A stretch of DNA of 64,000 bases from Yersinia enterocolitica subsp. enterocolitica (GCF_901472495.1 NZ_LR590469.1:4402001-4466000); one strand, 5' to 3'. Shown: positions 35,084-43,664, numbered from the stretch's first letter. The notes: generated from the sequence alone by a model not told the origin. Numbers and translations: made by a program.

Positions 35084-36403
35084 ATGAGTCATCGTTTATC
35101 GTCTAAAGATATTATGGCATTGGGCTTTATGACCTTTGCCTTATTCGTTGGGGCCGGCAATATCATCTTCCCGCCGATGGTTGGTTTGCAATCGGGTGAA
35201 CATGTGTGGTGGGCCGCTTTGGGCTTCCTGATTACCGCCGTTGGATTACCGGTCATTACTGTTATCGCGTTGGCTCGAGTGGGCGGCGGTATTGATGCTC
35301 TGAGTACCCCAATTGGTCGCGGTGCTGGTCTGGTACTGGCAACTGTTTGTTATCTGGCCGTTGGTCCTCTATTTGCCACCCCGCGCACTGCGACAGTTTC
35401 CTTTGAAGTCGGTATTGCGCCTTTAACGGGTGATGGCCCACTGCCGCTGTTTATTTACAGTGTGGTCTACTTTGCACTGGTTATCGGAATTTCCCTGTAT
35501 CCGGGGCGTTTGCTCGACACGGTCGGGCATATTCTCGCGCCACTGAAAATTTTAGCACTGGCTATTTTAGGGATCGCGGCTTTGATTTGGCCTGCTGGTC
35601 CGCTGATTCCGGCCACTGATGCATATCAGAATGCCGCGTTTTCTTCTGGTTTCGTCAATGGCTATTTGACCATGGATACCTTGGGTGCTTTGGTGTTCGG
35701 TATCGTCATCGTCAATGCAGCGCGTTCACGTGGTGTAGTTTCTGCTGGCTTGCTGACGCGCTATACCATTTGGGCCGGTTTGATTGCCGGTATCGGTTTG
35801 ACGCTGGTTTATCTGAGCTTGTTTAAGTTGGGGTCAAGCAGCGGTGGTTTGGTGCCTGATGCGCAAAATGGTGCGGTGGTATTGCATGCCTATGTTCAGC
35901 ACACCTTCGGTGGTTTAGGCAGCGTGTTCCTGGCTGCATTGATTTTCATCGCCTGTATGGTGACTGCAGTGGGCCTGACTTGTGCCTGCGCTGAATTCTT
36001 TGCCCAGTATTTGCCGCTGTCATACCGTGCACTGGTATTTATCCTCGGTATCTTCTCAATGATGGTATCGAATTTGGGGCTGAGCCATCTGATTCAGATT
36101 TCCATCCCGGTGCTGACGGCTATTTACCCGCCATGCATTGTGTTGGTGCTGATGAGTTTCACTTTGCGCTGGTGGCACCATGCTCCACGTATCGTAGCTC
36201 CGGTCATGTTGGTCAGTTTATTATTCGGTATCCTTGATGCGGTAAAGGCCTCGACCTTTGCACAATATCTGCCGGAATGGACTCAGCATCTGCCATTGGC
36301 TGAGCAAGGTCTGGCATGGTTATCACCATCCCTACTGGTATTCGTCGTCGTAGGGTTGTACGATCGCCTGTGCTGTCGCCAGGTCGTTGCTGCCAAGCAA
36401 TAA
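35084..36403 (+). CDS. brnQ: Branched-chain amino acid:cation symporter BrnQ (LIV-II)
   Basis: BrnQ imports leucine, isoleucine and valine across the inner membrane driven by a cation gradient. The 439-residue protein (the E. coli length) has about 12 hydrophobic helices and the family opening SSKDIMALGFMTFALFVGAGNIIFPPMVG, plus YLAVGPLFATPRTATVSFEVG near residue 95. It ends just before a strong terminator at 36427-36453. In E. coli the same phoR-brnQ-proY-malZ order is seen, here interrupted upstream by the PstS-like gene. Confidence 0.96.
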   Translation: MSHRLSSKDIMALGFMTFALFVGAGNIIFPPMVGLQSGEHVWWAALGFLITAVGLPVITVIALARVGGGIDALSTPIGRGAGLVLATVCYLAVGPLFATPRTATVSFEVGIAPLTGDGPLPLFIYSVVYFALVIGISLYPGRLLDTVGHILAPLKILALAILGIAALIWPAGPLIPATDAYQNAAFSSGFVNGYLTMDTLGALVFGIVIVNAARSRGVVSAGLLTRYTIWAGLIAGIGLTLVYLSLFKLGSSSGGLVPDAQNGAVVLHAYVQHTFGGLGSVFLAALIFIACMVTAVGLTCACAEFFAQYLPLSYRALVFILGIFSMMVSNLGLSHLIQISIPVLTAIYPPCIVLVLMSFTLRWWHHAPRIVAPVMLVSLLFGILDAVKASTFAQYLPEWTQHLPLAEQGLAWLSPSLLVFVVVGLYDRLCCRQVVAAKQ

Positions 36404-36426
36404 CTGCACAGTTATCGAGTATTTTT

Positions 36427-36453
36427 AGCCACGGCTCATCCCCGTGGCTTTTT
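36427..36453 (+). terminator. Rho-independent terminator of brnQ
   Basis: AGCCACGG pairs with CCGTGGCT across a 7-base loop, followed by TTTTT. It overlaps the longest possible upstream extension of the proY frame, which argues for the proY start at 36479. Confidence 0.85.
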
Positions 36454-36478
36454 GCTGAAAAAAGACGGGATAAAGTTC

Positions 36479-37870
36479 ATGGAATTACCAGTCAAAAATA
36501 AGCTGAAACGCGGCCTGACGACACGCCATATCCGTTTTATGGCATTGGGGTCAGCAATAGGTACCGGCTTATTCTATGGTTCGGCTGATGCAATAAGAAT
36601 GGCGGGGCCAAGCGTATTATTGGCGTACCTGATTGGTGGTGTGGTGGCATTTATCATCATGCGCGCCTTAGGTGAAATGTCAGTTAATAACCCACAGGCC
36701 AGCTCTTTTTCTCGTTATGCGCAAGATTACCTTGGGCCAATGGCGGGCTATATCACCGGCTGGACTTATTGCTTTGAAATTCTAATTGTTGCTATTGCCG
36801 ATGTGACCGCATTCGGTATCTATATGGGGGTCTGGTTTCCGGACGTGCCGCACTGGATATGGGTATTGAGTGTTGTCCTCATCATTGGTGCAGTCAATAT
36901 GATGAGTGTTAAGGTGTTCGGCGAGCTGGAATTCTGGTTCTCATTCTTCAAAGTTGCCACCATCATCGTTATGATCCTGGCCGGTATTGGTATCATTGTC
37001 TGGGGTATCGGTAATGGTGGGCAGCCGACCGGTATTCATAATTTATGGACTAACGGTGGCTTCTTCAGTAACGGTTTTGTTGGCATGATCCTGTCACTGC
37101 AACTGGTGATGTTTGCTTATGGTGGGATTGAGATTATCGGGATTACTGCTGGTGAAGCAGAAGATCCGAAAAAGTCTATTCCGAAAGCCATCAACTCAGT
37201 GCCGTGGCGTATCCTGATGTTCTACGTCGGTACCCTGTTTGTCATCATGTCTATTTACCCATGGAACCAAGTGGGCACTAACGGTAGCCCGTTTGTGCTG
37301 ACCTTCCAGCATATGGGGATTACTGTTGCTGCGGGGATTCTGAACTTTGTGGTTATCACTGCATCATTATCAGCCATTAACAGTGATGTGTTCGGTGTCG
37401 GCCGTATGCTTAACGGGATGGCAGAGCAGGGCCATGCGCCAAAAGCCTTTGCTGCGATTTCTAAACGCGGTGTGCCTTGGGTTACGGTGTTGGTGATGAT
37501 GGGAGCCATGCTGACGGCGGTTTATCTGAACTACATTATGCCGGAAAATGTGTTCCTGGTTATCGCTTCACTCGCGACCTTTGCGACCGTCTGGGTGTGG
37601 ATTATGATCCTATTTTCCCAAATTGGTTTCCGTCGCTCGTTAAGTAAAGATCAAGTGAAAGCGCTCGATTTCCCGCTGCGTGGCGGCACCTTTACTTCCG
37701 TGCTGGCTATCATTTTCCTGGTGTTTATCATTGGGCTGATTGGCTGGTTCCCAACGACTCGCGTCTCCCTGTATGTCGGGTTAGTGTGGATAGCTTTATT
37801 GCTGGTGGGATATTACTTCAAGGTAAATCATCAGAAGAAGAAGGCGAACGAGCTGAAAGTCGCAGAGTAA
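36479..37870 (+). CDS. proY: Proline-specific permease ProY (APC family)
   Basis: An inner-membrane amino-acid transporter of the APC superfamily, 463 residues, with 12 predicted helices. The N-terminal signature KRGLTTRHIRFMALGSAIGTGLFYGSADAI and later GWTYCFEILIVAIADVTAFG match E. coli ProY (457 residues). ProY is a proline transporter normally expressed weakly in enterics. The ATG at 36479 (MELPVKNK) follows GACGGGA; an in-frame ATG at 36452 overlaps the brnQ terminator and is unlikely. The gene ends next to a YPAL element and a terminator. Confidence 0.93.
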   Translation: MELPVKNKLKRGLTTRHIRFMALGSAIGTGLFYGSADAIRMAGPSVLLAYLIGGVVAFIIMRALGEMSVNNPQASSFSRYAQDYLGPMAGYITGWTYCFEILIVAIADVTAFGIYMGVWFPDVPHWIWVLSVVLIIGAVNMMSVKVFGELEFWFSFFKVATIIVMILAGIGIIVWGIGNGGQPTGIHNLWTNGGFFSNGFVGMILSLQLVMFAYGGIEIIGITAGEAEDPKKSIPKAINSVPWRILMFYVGTLFVIMSIYPWNQVGTNGSPFVLTFQHMGITVAAGILNFVVITASLSAINSDVFGVGRMLNGMAEQGHAPKAFAAISKRGVPWVTVLVMMGAMLTAVYLNYIMPENVFLVIASLATFATVWVWIMILFSQIGFRRSLSKDQVKALDFPLRGGTFTSVLAIIFLVFIIGLIGWFPTTRVSLYVGLVWIALLLVGYYFKVNHQKKKANELKVAE

Positions 37871-37873
37871 TAA

Positions 37874-38011
37874 GTTAATGACAAAGCGCCCGTAGCGGTG
37901 AAAACAGGTAGATCGTAAAGACGCCGTAAACCCTTCCCTGGCGCGGACGCTTTACTCTGCTACCTGCCTTCACTTTGCAAGATCGAGTCGTTGGGGGTTG
38001 TCAGCAGTCTG
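37874..38011. mobile_element. YPAL-type palindromic miniature element, copy 2
   Basis: About 138 bp from GTTAATGACAAAGCGCC to GTCAGCAGTCTG, colinear with the copies at 26324 and 40149 but about 22 bases shorter: a loop-side segment with CTCGA..CGCGCC is missing. It starts 3 bp after the proY stop, and its right end joins directly onto the proY terminator stem. No target duplication was found. Confidence 0.72.
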
Positions 38012-38040
38012 AAGCCGGGGATATCCCGGCTTTGTTGTCT
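38012..38040 (+). terminator. Rho-independent terminator of proY
   Basis: AAGCCGGG and CCCGGCTT with a 5-base loop (GATAT), then TTGTTGTCTTT. Read-through of the YPAL element would be needed for proY transcripts to reach it. Confidence 0.75.
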
Positions 38041-38077
38041 CTTTATTTAGCCATTCAATAGTTCTCTCCGCCCCCGA

Positions 38078-38087
38078 CCTCATCCTC
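38078..38087 (-). promoter_or_regulatory. MalT box upstream of malZ
   Basis: On the minus strand GAGGATGAGG, one mismatch from the MalT consensus GGGGA(T/G)GAGG. A weaker minus-strand GGAGGA core lies at 38116-38121 and a plus-strand GATGAGG at 38104-38110. MalT control of malZ is known in E. coli, and multiple boxes are normal for MalT. Confidence 0.6.
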
Positions 38088-38234
38088 AATATTTATGCTG
38101 ACAGATGAGGGGTATTCCTCCGCAACATGGCATTGTTTCTATCGACTTATTTATACAGGTGAATGTGTCGCGGCGTTAATGTCTGCACCAGATAGCCTTA
38201 ACAGTAATCGTTTGGGTTAAAGCAGGAGAGTTTT

Positions 38235-40073
38235 ATGCTGAGTGGTTGGCATCTACCGGTCGCGCCTTTTGTCCGTCTACGGGGCGATGCGTTACATATT
38301 ACACTGTGGTTACATGGAGAGTGGTTGCAGGGGGATAATTTACCTGCACAAGTTTTCTTACGCTGTGAGCCGGATAATGAAGAGTGGCTGCTCACCATGA
38401 AGGGTGAACTGCACGATGGTTTCTGGCGTTATCGCGCATCATTGCCATTACATGAAGGTCAGCCAGCACGGCGCTATTGCTTCAAGTTGCTGTGGAATGA
38501 TGATCAACTGTGGTTCGGCCCGTTAGGTTTTTCGATAGTTCCTCCGGCGCAATTGGCTCAGTTTGCTATCGAGCTGCCAGACAGTGGCCCTGATTGGGTT
38601 GCCGATCAGATTTTTTATCAAATTTTCCCCGATCGTTTTGCCTCGAGTTTGGGTGAACATGGTGTGAAGGATGGCAGTTATACCCATCATGCTGCTGGTT
38701 GCCCGGTATCGCGTCGTGAATGGCAGCAACCATTGGATGATGTGAATGCTGCCTCGACATTCTATGGCGGCGATTTGGTCGGTATTTGCCAAAAACTCCC
38801 CTATCTGCAACAGTTGGGTGTGACTGCACTTTATCTCAACCCGATTTTCACTGCACCCAGTGTACATAAATACGATACACAAGATTATTATCAGGTTGAT
38901 CCTTACTTTGGTGGCGAAAGTGCTTTCTTGCAATTACGCAGCGCTACCCGTGATGCTGGCATGAAATTGGTGCTCGATGGTGTGTTTAACCACACCGGTG
39001 ATTCCCATCATTGGTTTGATCGCCATCAGCAAGGAGAAAATGGTGCCTGTCATCATCCAGATTCACCTTATCGGGGGTGGTTTAATTTCTTCCCCGATGG
39101 CCGGGCGCTGGATTGGAAGGGTAACGCCAGCTTGCCGAAACTCAATTTCACAAGTGAAGATGTGGTTAACCAAATTTATCGCGCCGAAGACAGCGTGGTG
39201 CGCCATTGGTTAAAACCGCCTTACAGTATTGATGGCTGGCGGCTGGATGTGGTGCATATGCTGGGGGAAGAGGGCGGGGCAAAAGGGAATTTGCATCATT
39301 TGGCGGGTATTTATCAGGCGGCGAAAGAAGAAAACCCTCAGGCCTATATTCTGGGTGAGCACTTTGGCGATGCGCGAAATTGGCTCCATGCTGGAGTAGA
39401 AGATGCAGCCATGAATTATATGGGGTTTGCCCTGCCGGTACGCAGCTTCCTGGCGGGTTGTGATGTCGCTTATCATCCAATACAACTCAGCGCGGAGGAT
39501 TGTGCCTATTGGATGGATGAATATCGTGCCGGATTACCTCATGGGCATCAGCTGCGTTTATTTAATCAATTGGATAGCCATGATACTGCCCGTTTTATCA
39601 CTTTGCTTAATGGCGATAAAACGCGGATGCAAATGGCCTTGATATGGCTATTTAGCTGGATTGGCGTGCCCTGCTTATTTTATGGCGATGAGATTGGCCT
39701 CGATGGCGGCAATGATCCCTTCTGCCGCAAACCTTTCCCGTGGGACGAAGCATTGTGGGAGGGTGACTTGCTGAAATTGTGTCAGCGGATGGCAGCTTTA
39801 CGGCACAAAAGTTTGGCACTGCGACGCGGTGGCTGCCAGGTTATTCATGCCAATGGCGATTCTCTGGTCTTTATTCGCAGTTATCAGCGTGAGCGAGTGA
39901 TGGTAGCCATCCAGCGCAATCGTGCCAGCGATATCTTCTTACCCGTATCTCCTTTACTGAATGTTGCTCAGTGGCAGCGTTTAGAAGGGGGATCAGAACT
40001 GGATCTCACTGACTCAGGTGTCAATCTGCAATTGTCTGGTGAAAGTGTCACATTGTGGCGTGGTCAATCTTAG
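38235..40073 (+). CDS. malZ: Maltodextrin glucosidase MalZ
   Basis: MalZ releases glucose from the reducing end of short maltodextrins in the cytoplasm. The 612-residue GH13 enzyme has an N-terminal beta domain (about 1-115), then the TIM barrel with motif I DGVFNHTGD, motif II DGWRLDVVHM (nucleophile D338), motif III LGEHFGD (acid/base E375) and motif IV LDSHDT (D450). E. coli MalZ is about 605 residues. The start has CAGGAG upstream. MalT boxes lie at 38078-38121. A hairpin terminator follows but is split and duplicated by a YPAL insertion (40130-40335). Confidence 0.95.
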   Translation: MLSGWHLPVAPFVRLRGDALHITLWLHGEWLQGDNLPAQVFLRCEPDNEEWLLTMKGELHDGFWRYRASLPLHEGQPARRYCFKLLWNDDQLWFGPLGFSIVPPAQLAQFAIELPDSGPDWVADQIFYQIFPDRFASSLGEHGVKDGSYTHHAAGCPVSRREWQQPLDDVNAASTFYGGDLVGICQKLPYLQQLGVTALYLNPIFTAPSVHKYDTQDYYQVDPYFGGESAFLQLRSATRDAGMKLVLDGVFNHTGDSHHWFDRHQQGENGACHHPDSPYRGWFNFFPDGRALDWKGNASLPKLNFTSEDVVNQIYRAEDSVVRHWLKPPYSIDGWRLDVVHMLGEEGGAKGNLHHLAGIYQAAKEENPQAYILGEHFGDARNWLHAGVEDAAMNYMGFALPVRSFLAGCDVAYHPIQLSAEDCAYWMDEYRAGLPHGHQLRLFNQLDSHDTARFITLLNGDKTRMQMALIWLFSWIGVPCLFYGDEIGLDGGNDPFCRKPFPWDEALWEGDLLKLCQRMAALRHKSLALRRGGCQVIHANGDSLVFIRSYQRERVMVAIQRNRASDIFLPVSPLLNVAQWQRLEGGSELDLTDSGVNLQLSGESVTLWRGQS

Positions 40074-40129
40074 TGATTGGCCATAGTGAGCGCTAACTCA
40101 AGAGTTAGTGACGCAGTGTGGGATATTAA

Positions 40130-40148
40130 AAGCGGCTAAGCGCCGCTT
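40130..40148 (+). repeat. Left copy of the duplicated malZ terminator hairpin
   Basis: The 19 bases AAGCGGCTAAGCGCCGCTT form a hairpin (AGCGGC and GCCGCT), identical to 40314-40332 on the far side of YPAL copy 3. This left copy lacks the T tract and is followed directly by the element, so the duplication looks like a target-site duplication made by the insertion. Confidence 0.8.
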
Positions 40149-40313
40149 GAGGTTAATGACAAAGTGCCCGTAACGGTGAAAACAGGCAGATCGTAAAGAC
40201 GCCGTAAAATCGTCCCTGATGGCTCGACCCGCGCCCTCCCTGGCGCGGACGCTTTACTCTTCTACCTGTCTTCACCTTACAAGATCGAGTTATCGAGGTT
40301 TGTCAGCAGTCTG
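40149..40313. mobile_element. YPAL-type palindromic miniature element, copy 3
   Basis: About 165 bp, GAGGTTAATGACAAAG to GTCAGCAGTCTG, colinear with copy 1. The inverted arms include GTAAAGACGCC near 40194 and GGACGCTTTAC near 40247. It is inserted between two identical 19-bp terminator hairpins. It lacks any coding capacity, as expected for a miniature element mobilised in trans. Confidence 0.78.
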
Positions 40314-40336
40314 AAGCGGCTAAGCGCCGCTTTTTC
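40314..40336 (+). terminator. Right copy of the malZ terminator
   Basis: AGCGGC, loop TAAGC, GCCGCT, then TTTTTCTTT: a complete rho-independent terminator, identical in its first 19 bases to 40130-40148. Transcripts from malZ must cross the YPAL element to reach it. Confidence 0.8.
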
Positions 40337-40403
40337 TTTGGTTGAAATACTATGTATATAACGAGTATAGATAGTTGTCAGGTAAATTCACCGAAGGGAA
40401 AAT

Positions 40404-41087
40404 ATGATGAGCACAGCGAAAAGACAGGCATTGATAATCGGGGCCTCTCGGGGATTGGGACTGGGTTTGGTTGATGAGCTTAACCGCCGTGGCTGGTCGG
40501 TCACCGCGACCACACGCGGTGTAGCAAAAGATACTGCTGCACATGCGGCCCATTGGCTAACATTGGATATTAACCAACCGGACAGTATCAAAACATTCTT
40601 ACCACAGATACAGGGCCAAACGTTTGATCTGATTTTTATTAATGCCGGTATCTCCGGGCCGGAGCATCAATCCGCGGTTGATGCCAAACCGGAAGAGATT
40701 CTCGAATTATTCCAGACCAATGCGATTTCTCCCATCCGTATTGCCCAGCTGTTGCTGGCACAGCGTAATCCTACTCACAGTGTATTAGCCTTTATGTCTT
40801 CACAACTGGGGAGTCTTGGACATAATGCTTCAGGCCATAAGCCTTTGTATTCAGCCAGTAAAGCTGCATTGAATATGATGACGCGCAATCTGGTCGCCGA
40901 GGTAGCGGACCCCTCGCTGACAGTGTTATCTATTCATCCAGGTTGGGTAAAAACAGATATGGGCGGGGATGCAGCACCACTAACAATAGCGACCAGTGTG
41001 AAAGGGGTGGTTGACCAAATAGAGCGTGCTTCCGGTAAGGGCGGTCACGGCTTTATTGATTATCAAGGGCATACTCTACCGTGGTAA
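40404..41087 (+). CDS. Short-chain dehydrogenase/reductase (SDR)
   Basis: A 227-residue classical SDR. It has the cofactor-binding loop IIGASRGLGLGLVDEL (about residues 11-26), NAG in FINAGISGP (near 80), the catalytic Ser region VLAFMSSQLGS and YSASKAALN with YxxxK (about Y152/K156). It ends with the PGWVKTDMGG motif typical of the YciK/C-factor-like group of SDRs. The substrate is unknown. The start has GAAGGG upstream; a second ATG three bases on is equally possible. It is not part of a visible operon, convergent with ggt. Confidence 0.88.
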   Translation: MMSTAKRQALIIGASRGLGLGLVDELNRRGWSVTATTRGVAKDTAAHAAHWLTLDINQPDSIKTFLPQIQGQTFDLIFINAGISGPEHQSAVDAKPEEILELFQTNAISPIRIAQLLLAQRNPTHSVLAFMSSQLGSLGHNASGHKPLYSASKAALNMMTRNLVAEVADPSLTVLSIHPGWVKTDMGGDAAPLTIATSVKGVVDQIERASGKGGHGFIDYQGHTLPW

Positions 41088-41154
41088 TCTAAGCAGATGA
41101 ATTCCCCCATCGATATATTGATGGGGGATGAGTCAGATTAGTAAGCCATCACTC

Positions 41155-42918
41155 TCAGTAACCGATGGCGGCACCCGCTGGGCGGCGAACATCATTAGCC
41201 CCATACAAGTAACCCTCTCTCACTTTCCCTGAGACGGCAGAATCATTGCCCGAATTGGCAGGGCTGACACCCTCAACACCCGCTAATCCGACCAAAATTA
41301 ACTCGGCAGCTCCCCAAGGATTCTGCTCAACCATTTTATATCCCATTGTTTTCAAGATATTAAGGCTGTCTGCGGATACCCCACGCTGCTCGTAGTAAAC
41401 TTCATCGGGCAGCCATTGATGATGGATGCGTGGTGCATCTACGGCCTCTTGTGGTGCCATACCGTGGTCAATCACATTCAATGCGGTTTGCAAGGTAATG
41501 GTGATGATTCGTGAACCGCCCGGTGAACCTAATACCATAAATGTCTTACCATCTTTGGTCACCAGTGTCGGGCTCATAGACGATAGTGGGCGCTTACCGG
41601 GGGCGATAGAATTGGTTGCTCCCTGCACTAGACCATACAGGTTTTGCTCACCGACTTTGACGGTAAAATCATCCATTTCATCATTCAGGAAAAAGCCGGT
41701 ACCCGGCGCAATGACGACTGCACCAAAGCGACCATTCACCGTATAGGTAGTAGAAACGGCATTGCCATCATGATCGACGATAGAATAGTGAGTTGTTTCA
41801 GGTTTCTCATGCGGCTGCATGCCCGGCTGAACTTCTACCGACGGCGTAGCCTTATTGGCGACGATTTGCTTGCGAATATCAGCGGCATAACTTTTACTCA
41901 GCAGGCGGTCAATCGGGTTTTTAACAAATTCGGGGTCGCCGAGGAACGTATTACGGTCCATATAGGCATGGCGCATCGCTTCTGTCAGCGTATGAATATA
42001 AGCGGCAGAGTTAAAGCCCATGCTCTTCAGGTCATATCCCTCAAGGACATTCAACGTCTCACATAAGGTTACGCCACCGGAGCTAGGTGGCGGAGAAGAA
42101 ACGAATTTATAGCCACGGTAGCTACAGGTAATAGGGGCGGTTTCGGTGATTTTATAATTGGCAAAATCGGCAGCAGTCAAAATACCTCCGCCTTTTTTAG
42201 CTGCCGCTTCAACTGCTTGCGGTATTTTCCCCTGATAGAAAGCATCTGGCCCTTTCTCCGAGATAGCTGTCAGAGTATCAGCCAGATCAGCTTGAATCAG
42301 ACGATCACCCGGTTGCAGCGCTTCGCCATTTTTACGTAGGAAAATACGAGCTGATTCAGGATCTTGGCGGAAGCGTTTAACCGTTGTGTCAAGAATATCC
42401 GTGTCAGCACGAGTTAACACAAAGCCTTCCTGTGCCAGTTTGATCGCCGGAGCCATGACTTGCTGGCGGGTTAATTTGCCGTATTTCTTTTGCGCACTGT
42501 CCATGCCCAATACAGTACCTGGAACACCGGCAGCCAGATAACCATACAAACTGGCGTCTTTGGTGACTTTGCCCTCTTTATCCAGATACATATCGGCACT
42601 GGCAGCGGCAGGGGCGGTTTCACGGAAGTTTATAAATGTGTCTGTTCCATCTGCAAGGTGAATAGTCATAAAGCCACCGCCACCAATATTGCCACAACAC
42701 GGATTTACTACTGCTTGCGCATAACCCACAGCAACCGCGGCATCAACTGCATTTCCGCCCATTTTTAAAATATCGGACCCAACCTGTGAAGCCAGATACT
42801 GGGATGTCACCACCATGCCATTTTTTGCTTCTACTGCGGGTGTTGAGGCCGCATGCAGTGCTCCACTGACCAATAAAGCCAACGCAGCCAAGGGTTTGTT
42901 CCATTTTTGCAGATGCAT
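41155..42918 (-). CDS. ggt: Gamma-glutamyltranspeptidase, periplasmic
   Basis: Ggt hydrolyses glutathione and other gamma-glutamyl compounds in the periplasm or transfers the glutamyl group. The 587-residue precursor has a signal peptide (about 1-24: LAALALLVSGALHAAS). Self-cleavage should occur before T375 of TTHYS, the N-terminal nucleophile (T391 in E. coli). The small subunit shows NDEMDDF (lid-loop), PLSSMSPT, GSPGGSRIITITLQ and APRIHHQWLPDE. The large subunit has the substrate arginine in NFRETAP. It is a single gene. In some pathogens Ggt affects host cells, but nothing in the window shows that here. Confidence 0.95.
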   Translation of the reverse strand: MHLQKWNKPLAALALLVSGALHAASTPAVEAKNGMVVTSQYLASQVGSDILKMGGNAVDAAVAVGYAQAVVNPCCGNIGGGGFMTIHLADGTDTFINFRETAPAAASADMYLDKEGKVTKDASLYGYLAAGVPGTVLGMDSAQKKYGKLTRQQVMAPAIKLAQEGFVLTRADTDILDTTVKRFRQDPESARIFLRKNGEALQPGDRLIQADLADTLTAISEKGPDAFYQGKIPQAVEAAAKKGGGILTAADFANYKITETAPITCSYRGYKFVSSPPPSSGGVTLCETLNVLEGYDLKSMGFNSAAYIHTLTEAMRHAYMDRNTFLGDPEFVKNPIDRLLSKSYAADIRKQIVANKATPSVEVQPGMQPHEKPETTHYSIVDHDGNAVSTTYTVNGRFGAVVIAPGTGFFLNDEMDDFTVKVGEQNLYGLVQGATNSIAPGKRPLSSMSPTLVTKDGKTFMVLGSPGGSRIITITLQTALNVIDHGMAPQEAVDAPRIHHQWLPDEVYYEQRGVSADSLNILKTMGYKMVEQNPWGAAELILVGLAGVEGVSPANSGNDSAVSGKVREGYLYGANDVRRPAGAAIGY

Positions 42919-43198
42919 TCTGACTCCTGTTATTACCTGCCCGCTGGGGGTTACCCAGTCATTTTTTGTCTGGCAGCTTAAAAGCGCTGCTTAGGGTGTG
43001 CGCAAAACACACGCCAGTAATAAATAATAGCAGAATTAATGTTTATGGCTGCTAATTAATTAGCGGCGAAAGGAGGCGTTGTCAGTTGTTGCCCGGCAGA
43101 TGGGGTGATTTATGCTTGAGGGAAATCAAGATAAGTAAAAATAACTTATTGAAAATAAATAAGTATTCACGATCTTGATAAGATGGGAATGGAAATGA
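42919..43198. other. Non-coding stretch between ggt and the hok remnant
   Basis: It holds the ggt leader and promoter (minus strand) and AT-rich sequence with runs of TAA/ATAAAT. No ORF with a ribosome site and no further element was recognised. Confidence 0.4.
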
Positions 43199-43421
43199 TT
43201 ATTATATAAACTCTGCGGCGGGTGCTTGAAGCTGTCTGCTTTGGGCATTGTTTGAATCAGTGCTGTAAGTGTCTTGGTAAAAAACAGTTGTTGTCATAAA
43301 GCAGATAGGAAAAAGCCCCGTACTGACGTTAATCAATACGAGGCTCCCTAATGCCTGGCAACATTACGCTAGCTTCTTACCTGCTGAAAGGCAAAACATG
43401 GAGGCCAAATATGCCACAAAA
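43199..43421 (+). pseudogene. Remnant of a hok/sok type I toxin-antitoxin locus, truncated by an ERIC element
   Basis: The plus strand carries a hok mRNA leader. GGTGCTTGAAGC near 43222, the fold-back AGCCCCGTA/TACGAGGCT (43314-43345), CTGGCAAC (43355), ATTACGCT and CTGAAAGGCAAAACATG (43384-43400) align segment by segment with my recollection of the R1 plasmid hok leader. The toxin ORF begins at ATG 43411 behind GGAGG and reads MPQKY, like HokA. The ERIC at 43422 then replaces the rest and ends the frame after four more codons, so the membrane toxin is lost. A promoter (TTGATA at 43175, TTATTA at 43199) is plausible. Confidence 0.8.
43306..43359 (-). ncRNA. Candidate Sok-type antisense RNA of the broken hok locus
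   Basis: On the minus strand TTGCCT (43394-43389), a 17-bp spacer and TAGCGT (43371-43366) could be a promoter. Transcription from about 43359 would end in the stem TACGAGGCT/AGCCCCGTA followed by TTTTTCC, the layout of Sok. It would be roughly 50 nt and complementary to the hok leader. Promoter elements are only fair; the terminator is good. Confidence 0.5.
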
Positions 43422-43550
43422 ATATCCCCTTCTTACTTGAAATTACAGCGTTGTTAGCTGCTCTCGTTCACCCGAATCACTTACTTATGTAAGCTCATCG
43501 GGATTTACTCGTTTGCCGCCTGGCTGCAACTCCAATTACTTTGGGGATAT
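43422..43550. repeat. ERIC element inserted in hok
   Basis: A 129-bp element with terminal inverted sequence ATATCCCC (43422-43429) and GGGGATAT (43543-43550), the core CACCCGAATCACTTACTTATG and right arm GCCGCCTGGCTGCAA. It is full length for ERIC (127 bp) and interrupts the hok coding sequence after its fifth codon. Confidence 0.88.
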
Positions 43551-43592
43551 ATCAGTATTGTTGGTATGTCGTCGTTTGGTTTTATATCAGCA

Positions 43593-43627
43593 TAAAAAAA
43601 GCCAGTCAGTGTGAACTGACTGGCTTG
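43593..43627 (-). terminator. Rho-independent terminator of the peroxiredoxin gene
   Basis: On the minus strand AAGCCAGTCAGT, a short loop and ACTGACTGGCTT are followed by TTTTTT. The stem is nearly perfect and starts about 38 bp past the gene's stop. Confidence 0.9.
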
Positions 43628-43664
43628 ATACCCCTGAGCAAATCAGGAGCGGCATAAACTGTTA

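Noticed and set aside
43311..43345. Second terminator for the peroxiredoxin gene
   Set aside because: It lies beyond a better terminator (43593-43627) and matches the Sok/hok leader fold instead.
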